Positions 35,312 through 45,689 are shown, numbered from the stretch's first letter. The stretch is DNA of 64,000 nucleotides from Brachynemurus nebulosus (GCA_035578155.1 JAPWDM010000016.1:2718501-2782500), one strand, 5' to 3'. Notes: generated from the letters alone by a model not told the origin. A program made the numbers and translations.

Positions 35312-35466
35312 TAGATGGCCCAACCACCTTCGAGCTTTGTAAATTCACTGCTAGATGGCGCAGCCACCTTTGATAGCGTTGCTAGTCTGGATTCCTGTGT
35401 GTAAGTTTGAAAATTGTCAATAGATGGTGCTGAAAATCCTTTTTGATAGTTAAAAGATGGCGTAGC
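35312..35466. promoter_or_regulatory. Cluster of four AGATGGC-type motifs (left arm)
   Basis: TAGATGGCCC (35312), TAGATGGCGC (35352), TAGATGGTGC (35421) and AAGATGGCGT (35454) occur within 150 bp. The core resembles the AGRKGGCGC core of the CTCF insulator motif; binding is not demonstrated. The same cluster is mirrored at about 45690-45845. The open frame across it (66 codons) is probably not a gene. Confidence 0.35.
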
Positions 35467-35684
35467 TAGTACCGCGAACATTGTACCTTGATTCATAATT
35501 TTATCATATTTTTATCTGAAAACAGGTTTATACAGGTTTCCTCTAACTAAAAACACATTTTTTTTTAATTTTTAATTTTTATTTTTTTATTAAATAAAAC
35601 ACATTTTTAATTTTTTTTAATTTTTTTTTAATTTTTCTTATTTTAATAAATTTATTTAAAAGAAATATTTTACAGTAAAAATGT

Positions 35685-36197
35685 TTAAATGTTATTACGA
35701 TAATATTTGTATATGGATATGACATTTTCCATGGCGCAAGTTGCTCCGGAATGATAGCCGCATCGAGGACTAGTGTATGTTGATGTTATGATTCTCAACT
35801 TAGGGCAAATTGTTATTTCTTCAAAGTTCATTATGGGCGCTGACGGTAGTAGTCGTTTCAAATAGCGTACTTTTTCTTCTCCCTTCGCATAGATGATGCG
35901 AGTTCCGTGTAGATTGTTTATTAAAATGTATTGTAGTTCCTCGTATTCAATATGTCCATCCATCCAGGCGAACCCATGATGGTTTTTCCGTAACCAGCGA
36001 GCTGTGCGTTGATCCTTTTCACTTAATCCGCAAAACGGTATTGGTGATTTGAAAATATAGTGTTGTAGTATATAATCTTCACCACAATTTTCTTCGGAAG
36101 AATCGAATTTCAACAGAGCTAATTCCTTTATGTAGAATTTCCCATTTGTTGAATTTGGAAATCCTTGGAAGTCAACAATTGCTGCGTCGGTCTTCAT
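35685..36197 (-). CDS. 170-aa protein of unknown family (left-arm copy)
   Basis: ATG at 36197, stop at 35685. N-terminal VDFQGF...KFYIKELALLKF, then KSPIPFCGLSEKDQRT, RWLRKNHHGFAWMDGHIEY, IIYAKGEEKVRYLKRLL and a C-terminal CGYHSGATCAMENV. No signal peptide or membrane segment is visible. The opening D-x-Q-G-F strand, the HHG block and the C-terminal Cys/His set look like a compact globular, perhaps metal-binding, domain. An exonuclease-like (RNase H-fold) reading is possible but not shown. It differs from the right-arm copy by one residue (Ala for Val after DQRT), which argues that both arms kept the frame. A TATA box (36247-36254) and TCAG initiator precede it. Confidence 0.7.
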   Translation of the reverse strand: MKTDAAIVDFQGFPNSTNGKFYIKELALLKFDSSEENCGEDYILQHYIFKSPIPFCGLSEKDQRTARWLRKNHHGFAWMDGHIEYEELQYILINNLHGTRIIYAKGEEKVRYLKRLLPSAPIMNFEEITICPKLRIITSTYTSPRCGYHSGATCAMENVISIYKYYRNNI

Positions 36198-36222
36198 TGT
36201 GCGTTGTCTAGAGCGAAACTGG

Positions 36223-36254
36223 CTGATTTATAGTCGGATTGCGATGCTTTTATA
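36223..36254 (-). promoter_or_regulatory. TATA box and TCAG initiator for the 170-aa gene (left arm)
   Basis: TATAAAAG at 36254-36247 and TCAG at 36226-36223 on the minus strand are about 30 nt apart, the standard TATA-to-start distance. The ATG is ~27 nt downstream. Very short leader. Confidence 0.65.
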
Positions 36255-36440
36255 CATTTTTTGTAACAATATTCGTCAATGGATTATATTGAACCACACG
36301 GTCATGTAGTAGAAGACAGAATGCTGATGTATTCTCCGGCACCTCTTTCAACGTTTTAAATTCAATTCGAATATCCGCCGGTCAACTTTTCAATGATTCG
36401 TTATCGTGTTATTTTATTGTGTAAAATCAATTAGTTTGTC

Positions 36441-36515
36441 GACCCCGAGTTGGTGTAGTGGTTAGCAACTCCGCTCTTATCTGGTAGATTGTGAGTTCGA
36501 AACTAACCGGGGGAG
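36441..36515 (+). tRNA. tRNA-like sequence with A and B boxes (left arm), probably degenerate
   Basis: A-box TGGTGTAGTGG (36451-36461) and B-box AGTTCGAAACT (36494-36504) fit the internal RNA polymerase III promoter. A CCCCG/CGGGG outer stem, a GAGTT/AACTC D-type arm and a T-arm with loop TTCGAAA can be drawn. The anticodon arm pairs poorly and two extra bases are needed between acceptor and D arm, so no anticodon is assigned. It could be a decayed tRNA, a viral-type tRNA or a SINE head. Confidence 0.4.
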
Positions 36516-39000
36516 ATTCGTCATCTACATTACTACGCCGCTCATTAGTTTATCGTAGAATTGTTGGTATTTCAGAGTTTTCAACGAGTTGTTTAATAAT
36601 TTCCTCTCGACGCTTCGCTTTACTTAGTTCTCTTAATTCTGCGTTAGAACATTGAAGAAGATTGATGTAATGATCCGTAAATTACATACAACAGAAATAT
36701 TCCGATATTTCAATATTTCGTCTATAATTGAACTTGAAAAGTCTACAAACCACCTCTATAAATTCAATGGTGTTTGTTGAATAATTTTTTACTATTTTAA
36801 TACACAAGTCGACCAATTGGTGATCTTTGATTCCTCACAGAACACTTTCTTGCATATGCACAAATTTTTAATATAATTATAAATTTTACAAGTTAAAAAA
36901 GTGATCATTGTGTACCTATTTTTGTTTAAAACTATACTTAATAAAAAAAAATTTTAAGAAAAAAAACCGATCTTTTGATTTACACCGATCCCCTAAAGAG
37001 AAATCAAACTAATTTTTGATATTATATCTTAAACTTGATGTATATATAAAAATTCCATTTACAATTATGGTACACCATATATACTCGTAAATTTTACAAA
37101 AATGTATCACTCTGTACATTTTTTAAATCTGGGTGCATATTCTTTGATGTTATTTAATCAGCTAGATCTTTAATCAACTAAATCAGCTAAAATTGTTACA
37201 TACTTACGTTATAAATATCTAAGTGTGTATTTTTCTTTTAAATAATATATAACTTAGAAATACTCATGATTACTTTACTATAGCTGTAATCACGCGATAT
37301 CATGTTATAAAATACATAAGAATTTACTCATTTAATGTAAAAATATTTGATTATCAACAATTAAATAAAAACGAATTTTTTTAAAATATATGTATATAGT
37401 AATATAATATTTCGCATATATACAGTACTCTGTTAAAAGTACGGGTTTCTACACCGTTAAAAACATATATTTTACAATATCAATATATTGTAAAAAATCA
37501 TATTTCTTAATATTTTTAAAACTGAATATGTAATATCAAGAATTTAAAACAGTTTTGAAACATTAATTTCTCCTCATAATATTTTTTTTTGTCTTAAATT
37601 AATAGCACAATGTTCCATATATTTTAGGAAAATTTTTCTTTTAATATTTTATAACTTATCTAAAAAATTTATAGCTATTTTTATCAAAAAATTTATTACT
37701 TGCTATTGTTAAAAAATTAGTTAAATATATCTATAGGTATTAAGTGACCCCTAGTTTTGTGAAAGACGGTAGTAATAGCAATTCATCTTAAATACGAAAT
37801 TATTTTATCAATGCTAAATAAGCGTTTTTTTTTCTCATATTATCATACTCCAATATATTGTATATTATTATAATTTATAAAAATGTGTTTTATTTATTAA
37901 AAAATTTAGCAAAATTTTAAATAATATCGCGTCAAAATAATATTCAGAAGTCAATAAAAGACAATAGCAGTAAATTTATTAAGATAACTATAAATAAATA
38001 TTAATCTAATGTTGAAATATTTATTAACAAATAGTACTGCTTAGTAGAAAATTAGGTACCTATTGTTTTGTTTTCAAATTTACCTTTTTGCAATTAAAGA
38101 AAATTTTAGTAACTATCGATACCTATATAAAACGATACCAATAAAAGACAAGCATGCTCTGATCTCAACAATTTTTTCCCATGTTAAATTCGTATGTTCT
38201 TACTTCGCTGAAACTTATTATGTTTATATATTCCCCCAATATTTTCTACCATAAACAATAGTTATAGTAAGCTAGGTAGGTATTGAATAAGTATTTTTTT
38301 GTTTGTTAATTTATTGATGATAGAGAAAAAAAATTTATGATTTTATAGACAGTGAAATACTTTTAAACTATTTTTTGCAGTTTAATTTTGTAAAAACACC
38401 TAAAAATTATCAGTCACAGACAAATATTTCTAAGCAAACGAATTGAAAATGTAGTTTTATATCATAAGAATAAATGCGTATATATAGGGTGGACAGTAAA
38501 TAACTCTCATAATTTTTAAAGAGCGGATGAAAACTTTAATTTTGGATTACGAAATTTTATTTTTTTTTTCCGGAGTTAAGCTGCATTCAATTAATTAACC
38601 CTTTCCTGCGCAGCAGTTTTACATCATTACTGTGCAAACGATACTTCAAATTAGCAAATCATTAATAACATGGGTAAATACTTATTAGCAAGAATTACAT
38701 AGTTTACACATATGTTCTATCGCACCAGAATGTTAATAGGACAATGCGATTTAATTGCCTATATTCAGGAGCAAGCAAAAACATTACCTATTTTAATAGC
38801 TTAGAAAATACACATTACATTTTTTTTCGTTGTAAGAACAATCATTTCGGTGATCTTTTTTAACGAATTACTAAAATTGCTTAAGGACTATGGTATGTAA
38901 GAAATAACAACACTCACATAATTTTAAAATAATTAACGTACAGCTATTGGAAAAGTTACAAAGATTTTTTTAACAACTTATTAAATGTTGATAGCTTATT
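36516..39000. other. AT-rich noncoding block of the left arm
   Basis: About 2.5 kb without an accepted gene; mirrored at 42160-44645. The only frame over 60 codons (38063-38254, plus strand) is AT-rich and featureless. Because the arms are nearly identical, its presence in both says nothing about function. Confidence 0.5.
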
Positions 39001-40131
39001 TTAATATCTTCTATAGGGTCGTAAGTATAACCCTAAACCCGAAATTTTTTCATTACCATCGTTGACGACTGTATTCTCGTCATCATCAGCTTCTCCTTCG
39101 CTCGCAGTATCTTCGTTGTCGCTAGCAGATGTTTTTTCACCATTTGATATATACTTTAACACTGGTTCAATAATATCATGCTTTTCCAATTCCCTGGTTA
39201 TTGAGATAATCCGCTTTCCAATGTCACTTTCCTTTAAATTATTAAAATGGCTTCGTTTTTTCTCGTTTTCGATATAATCCGGAAAGCTGGGATTTATAAT
39301 ATGACTCCTTTCCATTAAATTACATATAGTATTAACCATTTCTTCTCCAATTTGCGTCTGAGTCGCTAAACTTCTTAGTTCGTCAACTAAATGGTTCGGG
39401 TCATCAAAATATTCTTCATCATCAACAGGTTTCGAATGGCCATTATGAAGGTTAGTATTTTCATCATCATATTTGAAACGTTTAGCTTCTCCATTTATTG
39501 AATTAGATGTTGAAGGTTGGTCCTTTTCTTCCGAATTTTTATCTTCTTGTTCTTCATCCTTTGCGCATGCGTTCTGAAGCTCTTTGACCATTAATATGTC
39601 TAGAGCAGTTTGTAAGAGACCAGCTATCTTTGGAGTAAAACTTGTTTCTTTGTAGTTATCAGGCGATGGTAAATGCTTTTGTTCATCAGATCCATTATCT
39701 TCGACATTTACCGATTGTAGAATATTATGCGAGTTTTTTAAAGCGTGGAATTTACTTCTGATTGCTTCTGCTGCAGCCATCATACTTTCATCAAAAGTAT
39801 TCAAGTTTCTTTTAGATAGATCTGTATCATTTTCGTGTTGATTTTGAAATACTGGTGCTTTATCTTCCTTTTCTTCATTTCTTGCTTCAAAACTATATTC
39901 GGTTTCATTATCATCATTTTCATCATTAGATTTTGACGATTCACTTTGTCTCCTGTTCTCCGCGCTGTTCACTTGTGTCCCATTATTTACCGTGGTATAT
40001 TCAAACTGATTATTTGCGATCTCGTCATTATTGTTTGTTTGATGTTCCTGAGCATGCACTCTTCTTTTCATATGACGTAAAAGAGAACTTCTCCGCGAAA
40101 ATGTCTTGTCACAACGTATACAATTAAACAT
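39001..40131 (-). CDS. C2H2 single-finger acidic protein, 376 aa (left-arm copy)
   Basis: ATG at 40131, stop at 39001. Residues 4-26 form one C2H2 zinc finger (C-x2-C-x12-H-x5-H: CIRCDKTFSRRSSLLRHMK, then H). Residues ~35-110 are Asn/Asp/Glu-rich and probably disordered. Two helical stretches follow (~118-190, LLQTALDILMVKELQNA; ~235-335, VDELRSLATQTQIGEEMVNT onward). A second acidic patch and a basic end, GLYLRPYRRY, complete it. A single finger with acidic tracts suggests a DNA- or chromatin-binding regulator (inference). No paralogue is recognised. It differs from the right-arm copy at two residues (SFPD/SFAD and DDEN/DDKN). The promoter lies between it and the central minisatellite. Confidence 0.75.
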   Translation of the reverse strand: MFNCIRCDKTFSRRSSLLRHMKRRVHAQEHQTNNNDEIANNQFEYTTVNNGTQVNSAENRRQSESSKSNDENDDNETEYSFEARNEEKEDKAPVFQNQHENDTDLSKRNLNTFDESMMAAAEAIRSKFHALKNSHNILQSVNVEDNGSDEQKHLPSPDNYKETSFTPKIAGLLQTALDILMVKELQNACAKDEEQEDKNSEEKDQPSTSNSINGEAKRFKYDDENTNLHNGHSKPVDDEEYFDDPNHLVDELRSLATQTQIGEEMVNTICNLMERSHIINPSFPDYIENEKKRSHFNNLKESDIGKRIISITRELEKHDIIEPVLKYISNGEKTSASDNEDTASEGEADDDENTVVNDGNEKISGLGLYLRPYRRY

Positions 40132-40167
40132 TTTGATAGATGTGAATAGTTCGATTTATAACATAAC

Positions 40168-40202
40168 ACTGATTAGTTTTTATATCGACATGATCTTATA
40201 TA
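40168..40202 (-). promoter_or_regulatory. TATA box and TCAGT initiator, zinc-finger gene (left arm)
   Basis: TATATAAG at 40202-40195 and TCAGT at 40172-40168 on the minus strand, ~32 nt apart. The arthropod initiator consensus is TCAGT. The ATG follows ~39 nt later. Confidence 0.7.
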
Positions 40203-40231
40203 GTACAACCAGAGCAGAATTGACGTAAAGT

Positions 40232-40928
40232 AATGACACCAAAATGCACCAAAGGTGCACCAAATGACACCAAACTGCACCAAAGGTGCACCAAATGACA
40301 CCAAACTACACCAAATGACACCAAAATGCACCAAAGGTGCACCAAATGACACCAAACTGCACCAAAATGCACCAAAGGTGCACCAAATGACACCAAAATG
40401 CACCAAAGGTGCACCAAATGACACCAAATGCACCAAATGACACCAAACTGCACCAAATGACACCAAACTGCACCAAAGGTGCACCATATGACACCAAACT
40501 GCACCAAATGACACCAAAATGCACCAAAGGTGCACCAAATGACACCAAACTGCACCAAAGGTGCACCAAATGACACCAAACTGCACCAAATGACACCAAA
40601 CTGCACCAAAGGTGCACCATATGACACCAAACTGCACCAAATGACACCAAAATGCACCAAAGGTGCACCAAATGACACCAAACTGCACCAAAGGTGCACA
40701 TTTGGTGCACCTTTGGTGCATTTTGGTGCAGTTTGGTGTCATTTGGTGCACCTTTGGTGCATTTTGGTGTCATTTGGTGCATTTTGGTGCACCTTTGGTG
40801 CAGTTTGGTGTCATTTGGTGCACCTTTGGTGCATTTTGGTGTCATTTGGTGTAGTTTGGTGTCATTTGGTGCACCTTTGGTGCAGTTTGGTGTCATTTGG
40901 TGCACCTTTGGTGCATTTTGGTGTCATT
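40232..40928. repeat. Central minisatellite of the palindrome, orientation switch at ~40700
   Basis: Units of CACCAAATGACACCAAACTG and GCACCAAAGGTGC alternate on the left (40232-40699) and appear in reverse complement on the right (40700-40928). The GCACCAAAGGTGC unit is itself a small hairpin (5-bp stem, AAA loop). The left side is about twice as long as the right. All open frames of 60-199 codons in this region (HQMTPNCTK or WCHLVHLW repeats) are products of the repeat. Confidence 0.95.
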
Positions 40929-40957
40929 ACTTTACGTCAATTCTGCTCTGGTTGTAC

Positions 40958-40992
40958 TATATAAGATCATGTCGATATAAAAACTAATCAGT
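40958..40992 (+). promoter_or_regulatory. TATA box and TCAGT initiator, zinc-finger gene (right arm)
   Basis: TATATAAG at 40958-40965 and TCAGT at 40988-40992, with the A of TCA 32 nt from the TATA start. The ATG at 41029 gives a ~39-nt leader. A CAAT-like or minisatellite-bound factor could act from the adjacent repeat, but that is speculation. Confidence 0.7.
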
Positions 40993-41028
40993 GTTATGTT
41001 ATAAATCGAACTATTCACATCTATCAAA

Positions 41029-42159
41029 ATGTTTAATTGTATACGTTGTGACAAGACATTTTCGCGGAGAAGTTCTCTTTTACGTCATATGAAAAGAAGA
41101 GTGCATGCTCAGGAACATCAAACAAACAATAATGACGAGATCGCAAATAATCAGTTTGAATATACCACGGTAAATAATGGGACACAAGTGAACAGCGCGG
41201 AGAACAGGAGACAAAGTGAATCGTCAAAATCTAATGATGAAAATGATGATAATGAAACCGAATATAGTTTTGAAGCAAGAAATGAAGAAAAGGAAGATAA
41301 AGCACCAGTATTTCAAAATCAACACGAAAATGATACAGATCTATCTAAAAGAAACTTGAATACTTTTGATGAAAGTATGATGGCTGCAGCAGAAGCAATC
41401 AGAAGTAAATTCCACGCTTTAAAAAACTCGCATAATATTCTACAATCGGTAAATGTCGAAGATAATGGATCTGATGAACAAAAGCATTTACCATCGCCTG
41501 ATAACTACAAAGAAACAAGTTTTACTCCAAAGATAGCTGGTCTCTTACAAACTGCTCTAGACATATTAATGGTCAAAGAGCTTCAGAACGCATGCGCAAA
41601 GGATGAAGAACAAGAAGATAAAAATTCGGAAGAAAAGGACCAACCTTCAACATCTAATTCAATAAATGGAGAAGCTAAACGTTTCAAATATGATGATGAA
41701 AATACTAACCTTCATAATGGCCATTCGAAACCTGTTGATGATGAAGAATATTTTGATGACCCGAACCATTTAGTTGATGAACTAAGAAGTTTAGCGACTC
41801 AGACGCAAATTGGAGAAGAAATGGTTAATACTATATGTAATTTAATGGAAAGGAGTCATATTATAAATCCCAGCTTTGCGGATTATATCGAAAACGAGAA
41901 AAAACGAAGCCATTTTAATAATTTAAAGGAAAGTGACATTGGAAAGCGGATTATCTCAATAACCAGGGAATTGGAAAAGCATGATATTATTGAACCAGTG
42001 TTAAAGTATATATCAAATGGTGAAAAAACATCTGCTAGCGACAACGAAGATACTGCGAGCGAAGGAGAAGCTGATGATGACAAGAATACAGTCGTCAACG
42101 ATGGTAATGAAAAAATTTCGGGTTTAGGGTTATACTTACGACCCTATAGAAGATATTAA
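41029..42159 (+). CDS. C2H2 single-finger acidic protein, 376 aa (right-arm copy)
   Basis: Same layout as the left-arm copy: finger at residues 4-26, acidic low-complexity region, helical central part, second acidic patch, C-terminal RPYRRY. The two copies are transcribed away from each other from the central minisatellite. Two amino-acid differences and no frame disruption separate them, so the duplication is young or the arms are homogenised by gene conversion. The stop at 42157-42159 is followed within a few bases by AATAAG. Confidence 0.75.
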   Translation: MFNCIRCDKTFSRRSSLLRHMKRRVHAQEHQTNNNDEIANNQFEYTTVNNGTQVNSAENRRQSESSKSNDENDDNETEYSFEARNEEKEDKAPVFQNQHENDTDLSKRNLNTFDESMMAAAEAIRSKFHALKNSHNILQSVNVEDNGSDEQKHLPSPDNYKETSFTPKIAGLLQTALDILMVKELQNACAKDEEQEDKNSEEKDQPSTSNSINGEAKRFKYDDENTNLHNGHSKPVDDEEYFDDPNHLVDELRSLATQTQIGEEMVNTICNLMERSHIINPSFADYIENEKKRSHFNNLKESDIGKRIISITRELEKHDIIEPVLKYISNGEKTSASDNEDTASEGEADDDKNTVVNDGNEKISGLGLYLRPYRRY

Positions 42160-44645
42160 AATAAGCTATCAACATTTAATAAGTTGTTAAAAAAATCTTT
42201 GTAACTTTTCCAATAGCTGTACGTTAATTATTTTAAAATTATGTGAGTGTTGTTATTTCTTACATACCATAGTCCTTAAGCAATTTTAGTAATTCGTTAA
42301 AAAAGATCACCGAAATGATTGTTCTTACAACGAAAAAAAATGTAATGTGTATTTTCTAAGCTATTAAAATAGGTAATGTTTTTGCTTGCTCCTGAATATA
42401 GGCAATTAAATCGCATTGTCCTATTAACATTCTGGTGCGATAGAACATATGTGTAAACTATGTAATTCTTGCTAATAAGTATTTACCCATGTTATTAATG
42501 ATTTGCTAATTTGAAGTATCGTTTGCACAGTAATGATGTAAAACTGCTGACCAGGAAAGGGTTAATTAATTGAATGCAGCTTAACTCCGGAAAAAAAAAA
42601 AATAAAATTTCGTAATCCAAAATTAAAGTTTTCATCCGCTCTTTAAAAATTATGAGAGTTATTTACTGTCCACCCTATATATACGCATTTATTCTTATGA
42701 TATAAAACTACATTTTCAATTCGTTTGCTTAGAAATATTTGTCTGTGACTGATAATTTTTAGGTGTTTTTACAAAATTAAACTGCAAAAAATAGTTTAAA
42801 AGTATTTCACTGTCTATAAAATCATAAATTTTTTTTCTCTATCATCAATAAATTAACAAACAAAAAAATACTTATTCAATACCTACCTAGCTTACTATAA
42901 CTATTGTTTATGGTAGAAAATATTGGGGGAATATATAAACATAATAAGTTTCAGCGAAGTAAGAACATACGAATTTAACATGGGAAAAAATTGTTGAGAT
43001 CAGAGCATGCTTGTCTTTTATTGGTATCGTTTTATATAGGTATCGATAGTTACTAAAATTTTCTTTAATTGCAAAAAGGTAAATTTGAAAACAAAACAAT
43101 AGGTACCTAATTTTCTACTAAGCAGTACTATTTGTTAATAAATATTTCAACATTAGATTAATATTTATTTATAGTTATCTTAATAAATTTACTGCTATTG
43201 TCTTTTATTGACTTCTGAATATTATTTTGACGCGATATTATTTAAAATTTTGCTAAATTTTTTAATAAATAAAACACATTTTTATAAATTATAATAATAT
43301 ACAATATATTGGAGTATGATAATATGAGAAAAAAAAAAACGCTTATTTAGCATTGATAAAATAATTTCGTATTTAAGATGAATTGCTATTACTACCGTCT
43401 TTCACAAAACTAGGGGTCACTTAATACCAATAGATATATTTAACTAATTTTTTAACAATAGCAAGTAATAAATTTTTTGATAAAAATAGCTATAAATTTT
43501 TGAGATAAGTTATAAAATATTAAAAGAAAAATTTTCTTAAAATATATGGAACATTGTGCTATTAATTTAAGACAAAAAAAAAATATTATGAGGAGAAATT
43601 AATGTTTCAAAACTGTTTTAAATTCTTGATATTACATATTCAGTTTTAAAAATATTAAGAAATATGATTTTTTACAATATATTGATATTGTAAAATATAT
43701 GTTTTTAACGGTGTAGAAACCCGTACTTTTAACAGAGTACTGTATATAAGCGAAATATTATATTACTATATACATATATTTTAAAAAAATTCGTTTTTAT
43801 TTAATTGTTGATAATCAAATATTTTTACATTAAATGAGTAAATTCTTATGTATTTTATAACATGATATCGCGTGATTACAGCTATAGTAAAGTAATCATG
43901 AGTATTTCTAAGTTATATATTATTTAAAAGAAAAATACACACTTAGATATTTATAACGTAAGTATGTAACAATTTTAGCTGATTTAGTTGATTAAAGATC
44001 TAGCTGATTAAATAACATCAAAGAATATGCACACAGATTTAAAAAATGTACAGAGTGATACATTTTTGTAAAATTTACGAATATATATGGTGTACCATAA
44101 TTGTAAATGGAATTTTTAAATATACATCAAGTTTAAGATATAATATCAAAAATTAGTTTGATTTCTCTTTAGGGGATCGGTGTAAATCAAAAGATCGGTT
44201 TTTTTTCTTAAAATTTTTTTTTATTAAGTATAGTTTTAAACAAAAATAGGTACACAATGATCACTTTTTTAACTTGTAAAATTTATAATTATATTAAAAA
44301 TTTGTGCATATGCAAGAAAGTGTTCTGTGAGGAATCAAAGATCACCAATTGGTCGACTTGTGTATTAAAATAGTAAAAAATTATTCAACAAACACCATTG
44401 AATTTATAGAGGTGGTTTGTAGACTTTTCAAGTTCAATTATAGACGAAATATTGAAATATCGGAATATTTCTGTTGTATGTAATTTACGGATCATTACAT
44501 CAATCTTCTTCAATGTTCTAACGCAGAATTAAGAGAACTAAGTAAAGCGAAGCGTCGAGAGGAAATTATTAAACAACTCGTTGAAAACTCTGAAATACCA
44601 ACAATTCTACGATAAACTAATGAGCGGCGTAGTAATGTAGATGAC
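42160..44645. other. AT-rich noncoding block of the right arm
   Basis: Mirror of 36516-39000. Small differences from the left arm (for example GACCAGG against the inverse of CTGCGCA near 42549, and a few single-base indels) show that the arms are not an exact copy. No gene recognised. Confidence 0.5.
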
Positions 44646-44649
44646 GAAT

Positions 44650-44725
44650 CTCCCCCGGTTAGTTTCGAACTCACAATCTACCAGATAAGAGCGGAGTTGC
44701 TAACCACTACACCAACTCGGGGTCG
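44650..44725 (-). tRNA. tRNA-like sequence (right arm)
   Basis: Inverse copy of 36441-36515 with the same A-box, B-box and mispaired anticodon arm. It lies ~240 bp upstream of the 170-aa gene and points away from it. Confidence 0.4.
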
Positions 44726-44910
44726 ACAAACTAATTGATTTTACACAATAAAATAACACGATAACGAATCATTGAAAAGTTGACCGGCGGATATTCGAAT
44801 TGAATTTAAAACGTTGAAGGAGGTGCCGGAGAATACATCAGCATTCTGTCTTCTACTACATGACCGTGTGGTTCAATATAATCCATTGACGAATATTGTT
44901 ACAAAAAATG

Positions 44911-44942
44911 TATAAAAGCATCGCAATCCGACTATAAATCAG
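44911..44942 (+). promoter_or_regulatory. TATA box and TCAG initiator for the 170-aa gene (right arm)
   Basis: TATAAAAG at 44911-44918 and TCAG at 44939-44942, ~30 nt apart; ATG at 44968. Confidence 0.65.
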
Positions 44943-44967
44943 CCAGTTTCGCTCTAGACAACGCACA

Positions 44968-45480
44968 ATGAAGACCGACGCAGCAATTGTTGACTTCCAA
45001 GGATTTCCAAATTCAACAAATGGGAAATTCTACATAAAGGAATTAGCTCTGTTGAAATTCGATTCTTCCGAAGAAAATTGTGGTGAAGATTATATACTAC
45101 AACACTATATCTTCAAATCACCAATACCGTTTTGCGGATTAAGTGAAAAAGATCAACGCACAGTTCGCTGGTTACGGAAAAACCATCATGGGTTCGCCTG
45201 GATGGATGGACATATTGAATACGAGGAACTACAATACATTTTAATAAACAATCTACACGGAACTCGCATCATCTATGCGAAGGGAGAAGAAAAAGTACGC
45301 TATTTGAAACGACTACTACCGTCAGCGCCCATAATGAACTTTGAAGAAATAACAATTTGCCCTAAGTTGAGAATCATAACATCAACATACACTAGTCCTC
45401 GATGCGGCTATCATTCCGGAGCAACTTGCGCCATGGAAAATGTCATATCCATATACAAATATTATCGTAATAACATTTAA
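44968..45480 (+). CDS. 170-aa protein of unknown family (right-arm copy)
   Basis: Same protein as at 36197-35685 with one substitution (Val after DQRT). The C-terminal CGYHSGATCAMENV holds two Cys and one His that could bind a metal. It is transcribed outward toward the element end, like the zinc-finger gene in the same arm. An AATAAA at 45563-45568, 83 nt past the stop, is the likely poly(A) signal. I recognise no named family; similar D-x-Q-G-F...KEL starts occur in uncharacterised arthropod and virus-associated proteins as far as I recall, which needs a profile search. Confidence 0.7.
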   Translation: MKTDAAIVDFQGFPNSTNGKFYIKELALLKFDSSEENCGEDYILQHYIFKSPIPFCGLSEKDQRTVRWLRKNHHGFAWMDGHIEYEELQYILINNLHGTRIIYAKGEEKVRYLKRLLPSAPIMNFEEITICPKLRIITSTYTSPRCGYHSGATCAMENVISIYKYYRNNI

Positions 45481-45689
45481 ACATTTTTACTGTAAAATAT
45501 TTCTTTTAAACAAATTTATTAAAATAAGAAAAATTAAAAAAAATTAAAAATGTGTTTTATTTAATAAAAAAATAAAAATTAAAAATTAAAAAAAAAATGT
45601 GTTTTTAGTTAGAGGAAACCTGTATAAACCTGTTTTCAGATAAAAATATGATAAAATTATGAATCAAGGTACAATGTTCGCGGTACTAG

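Noticed and set aside
40173..40987. Long open frames (60-199 codons) of HQMTPNCTK- and WCHLVHLW-type repeats on both strands
   Set aside because: They are translations of the central minisatellite in several frames; no start context and no non-repeat sequence.
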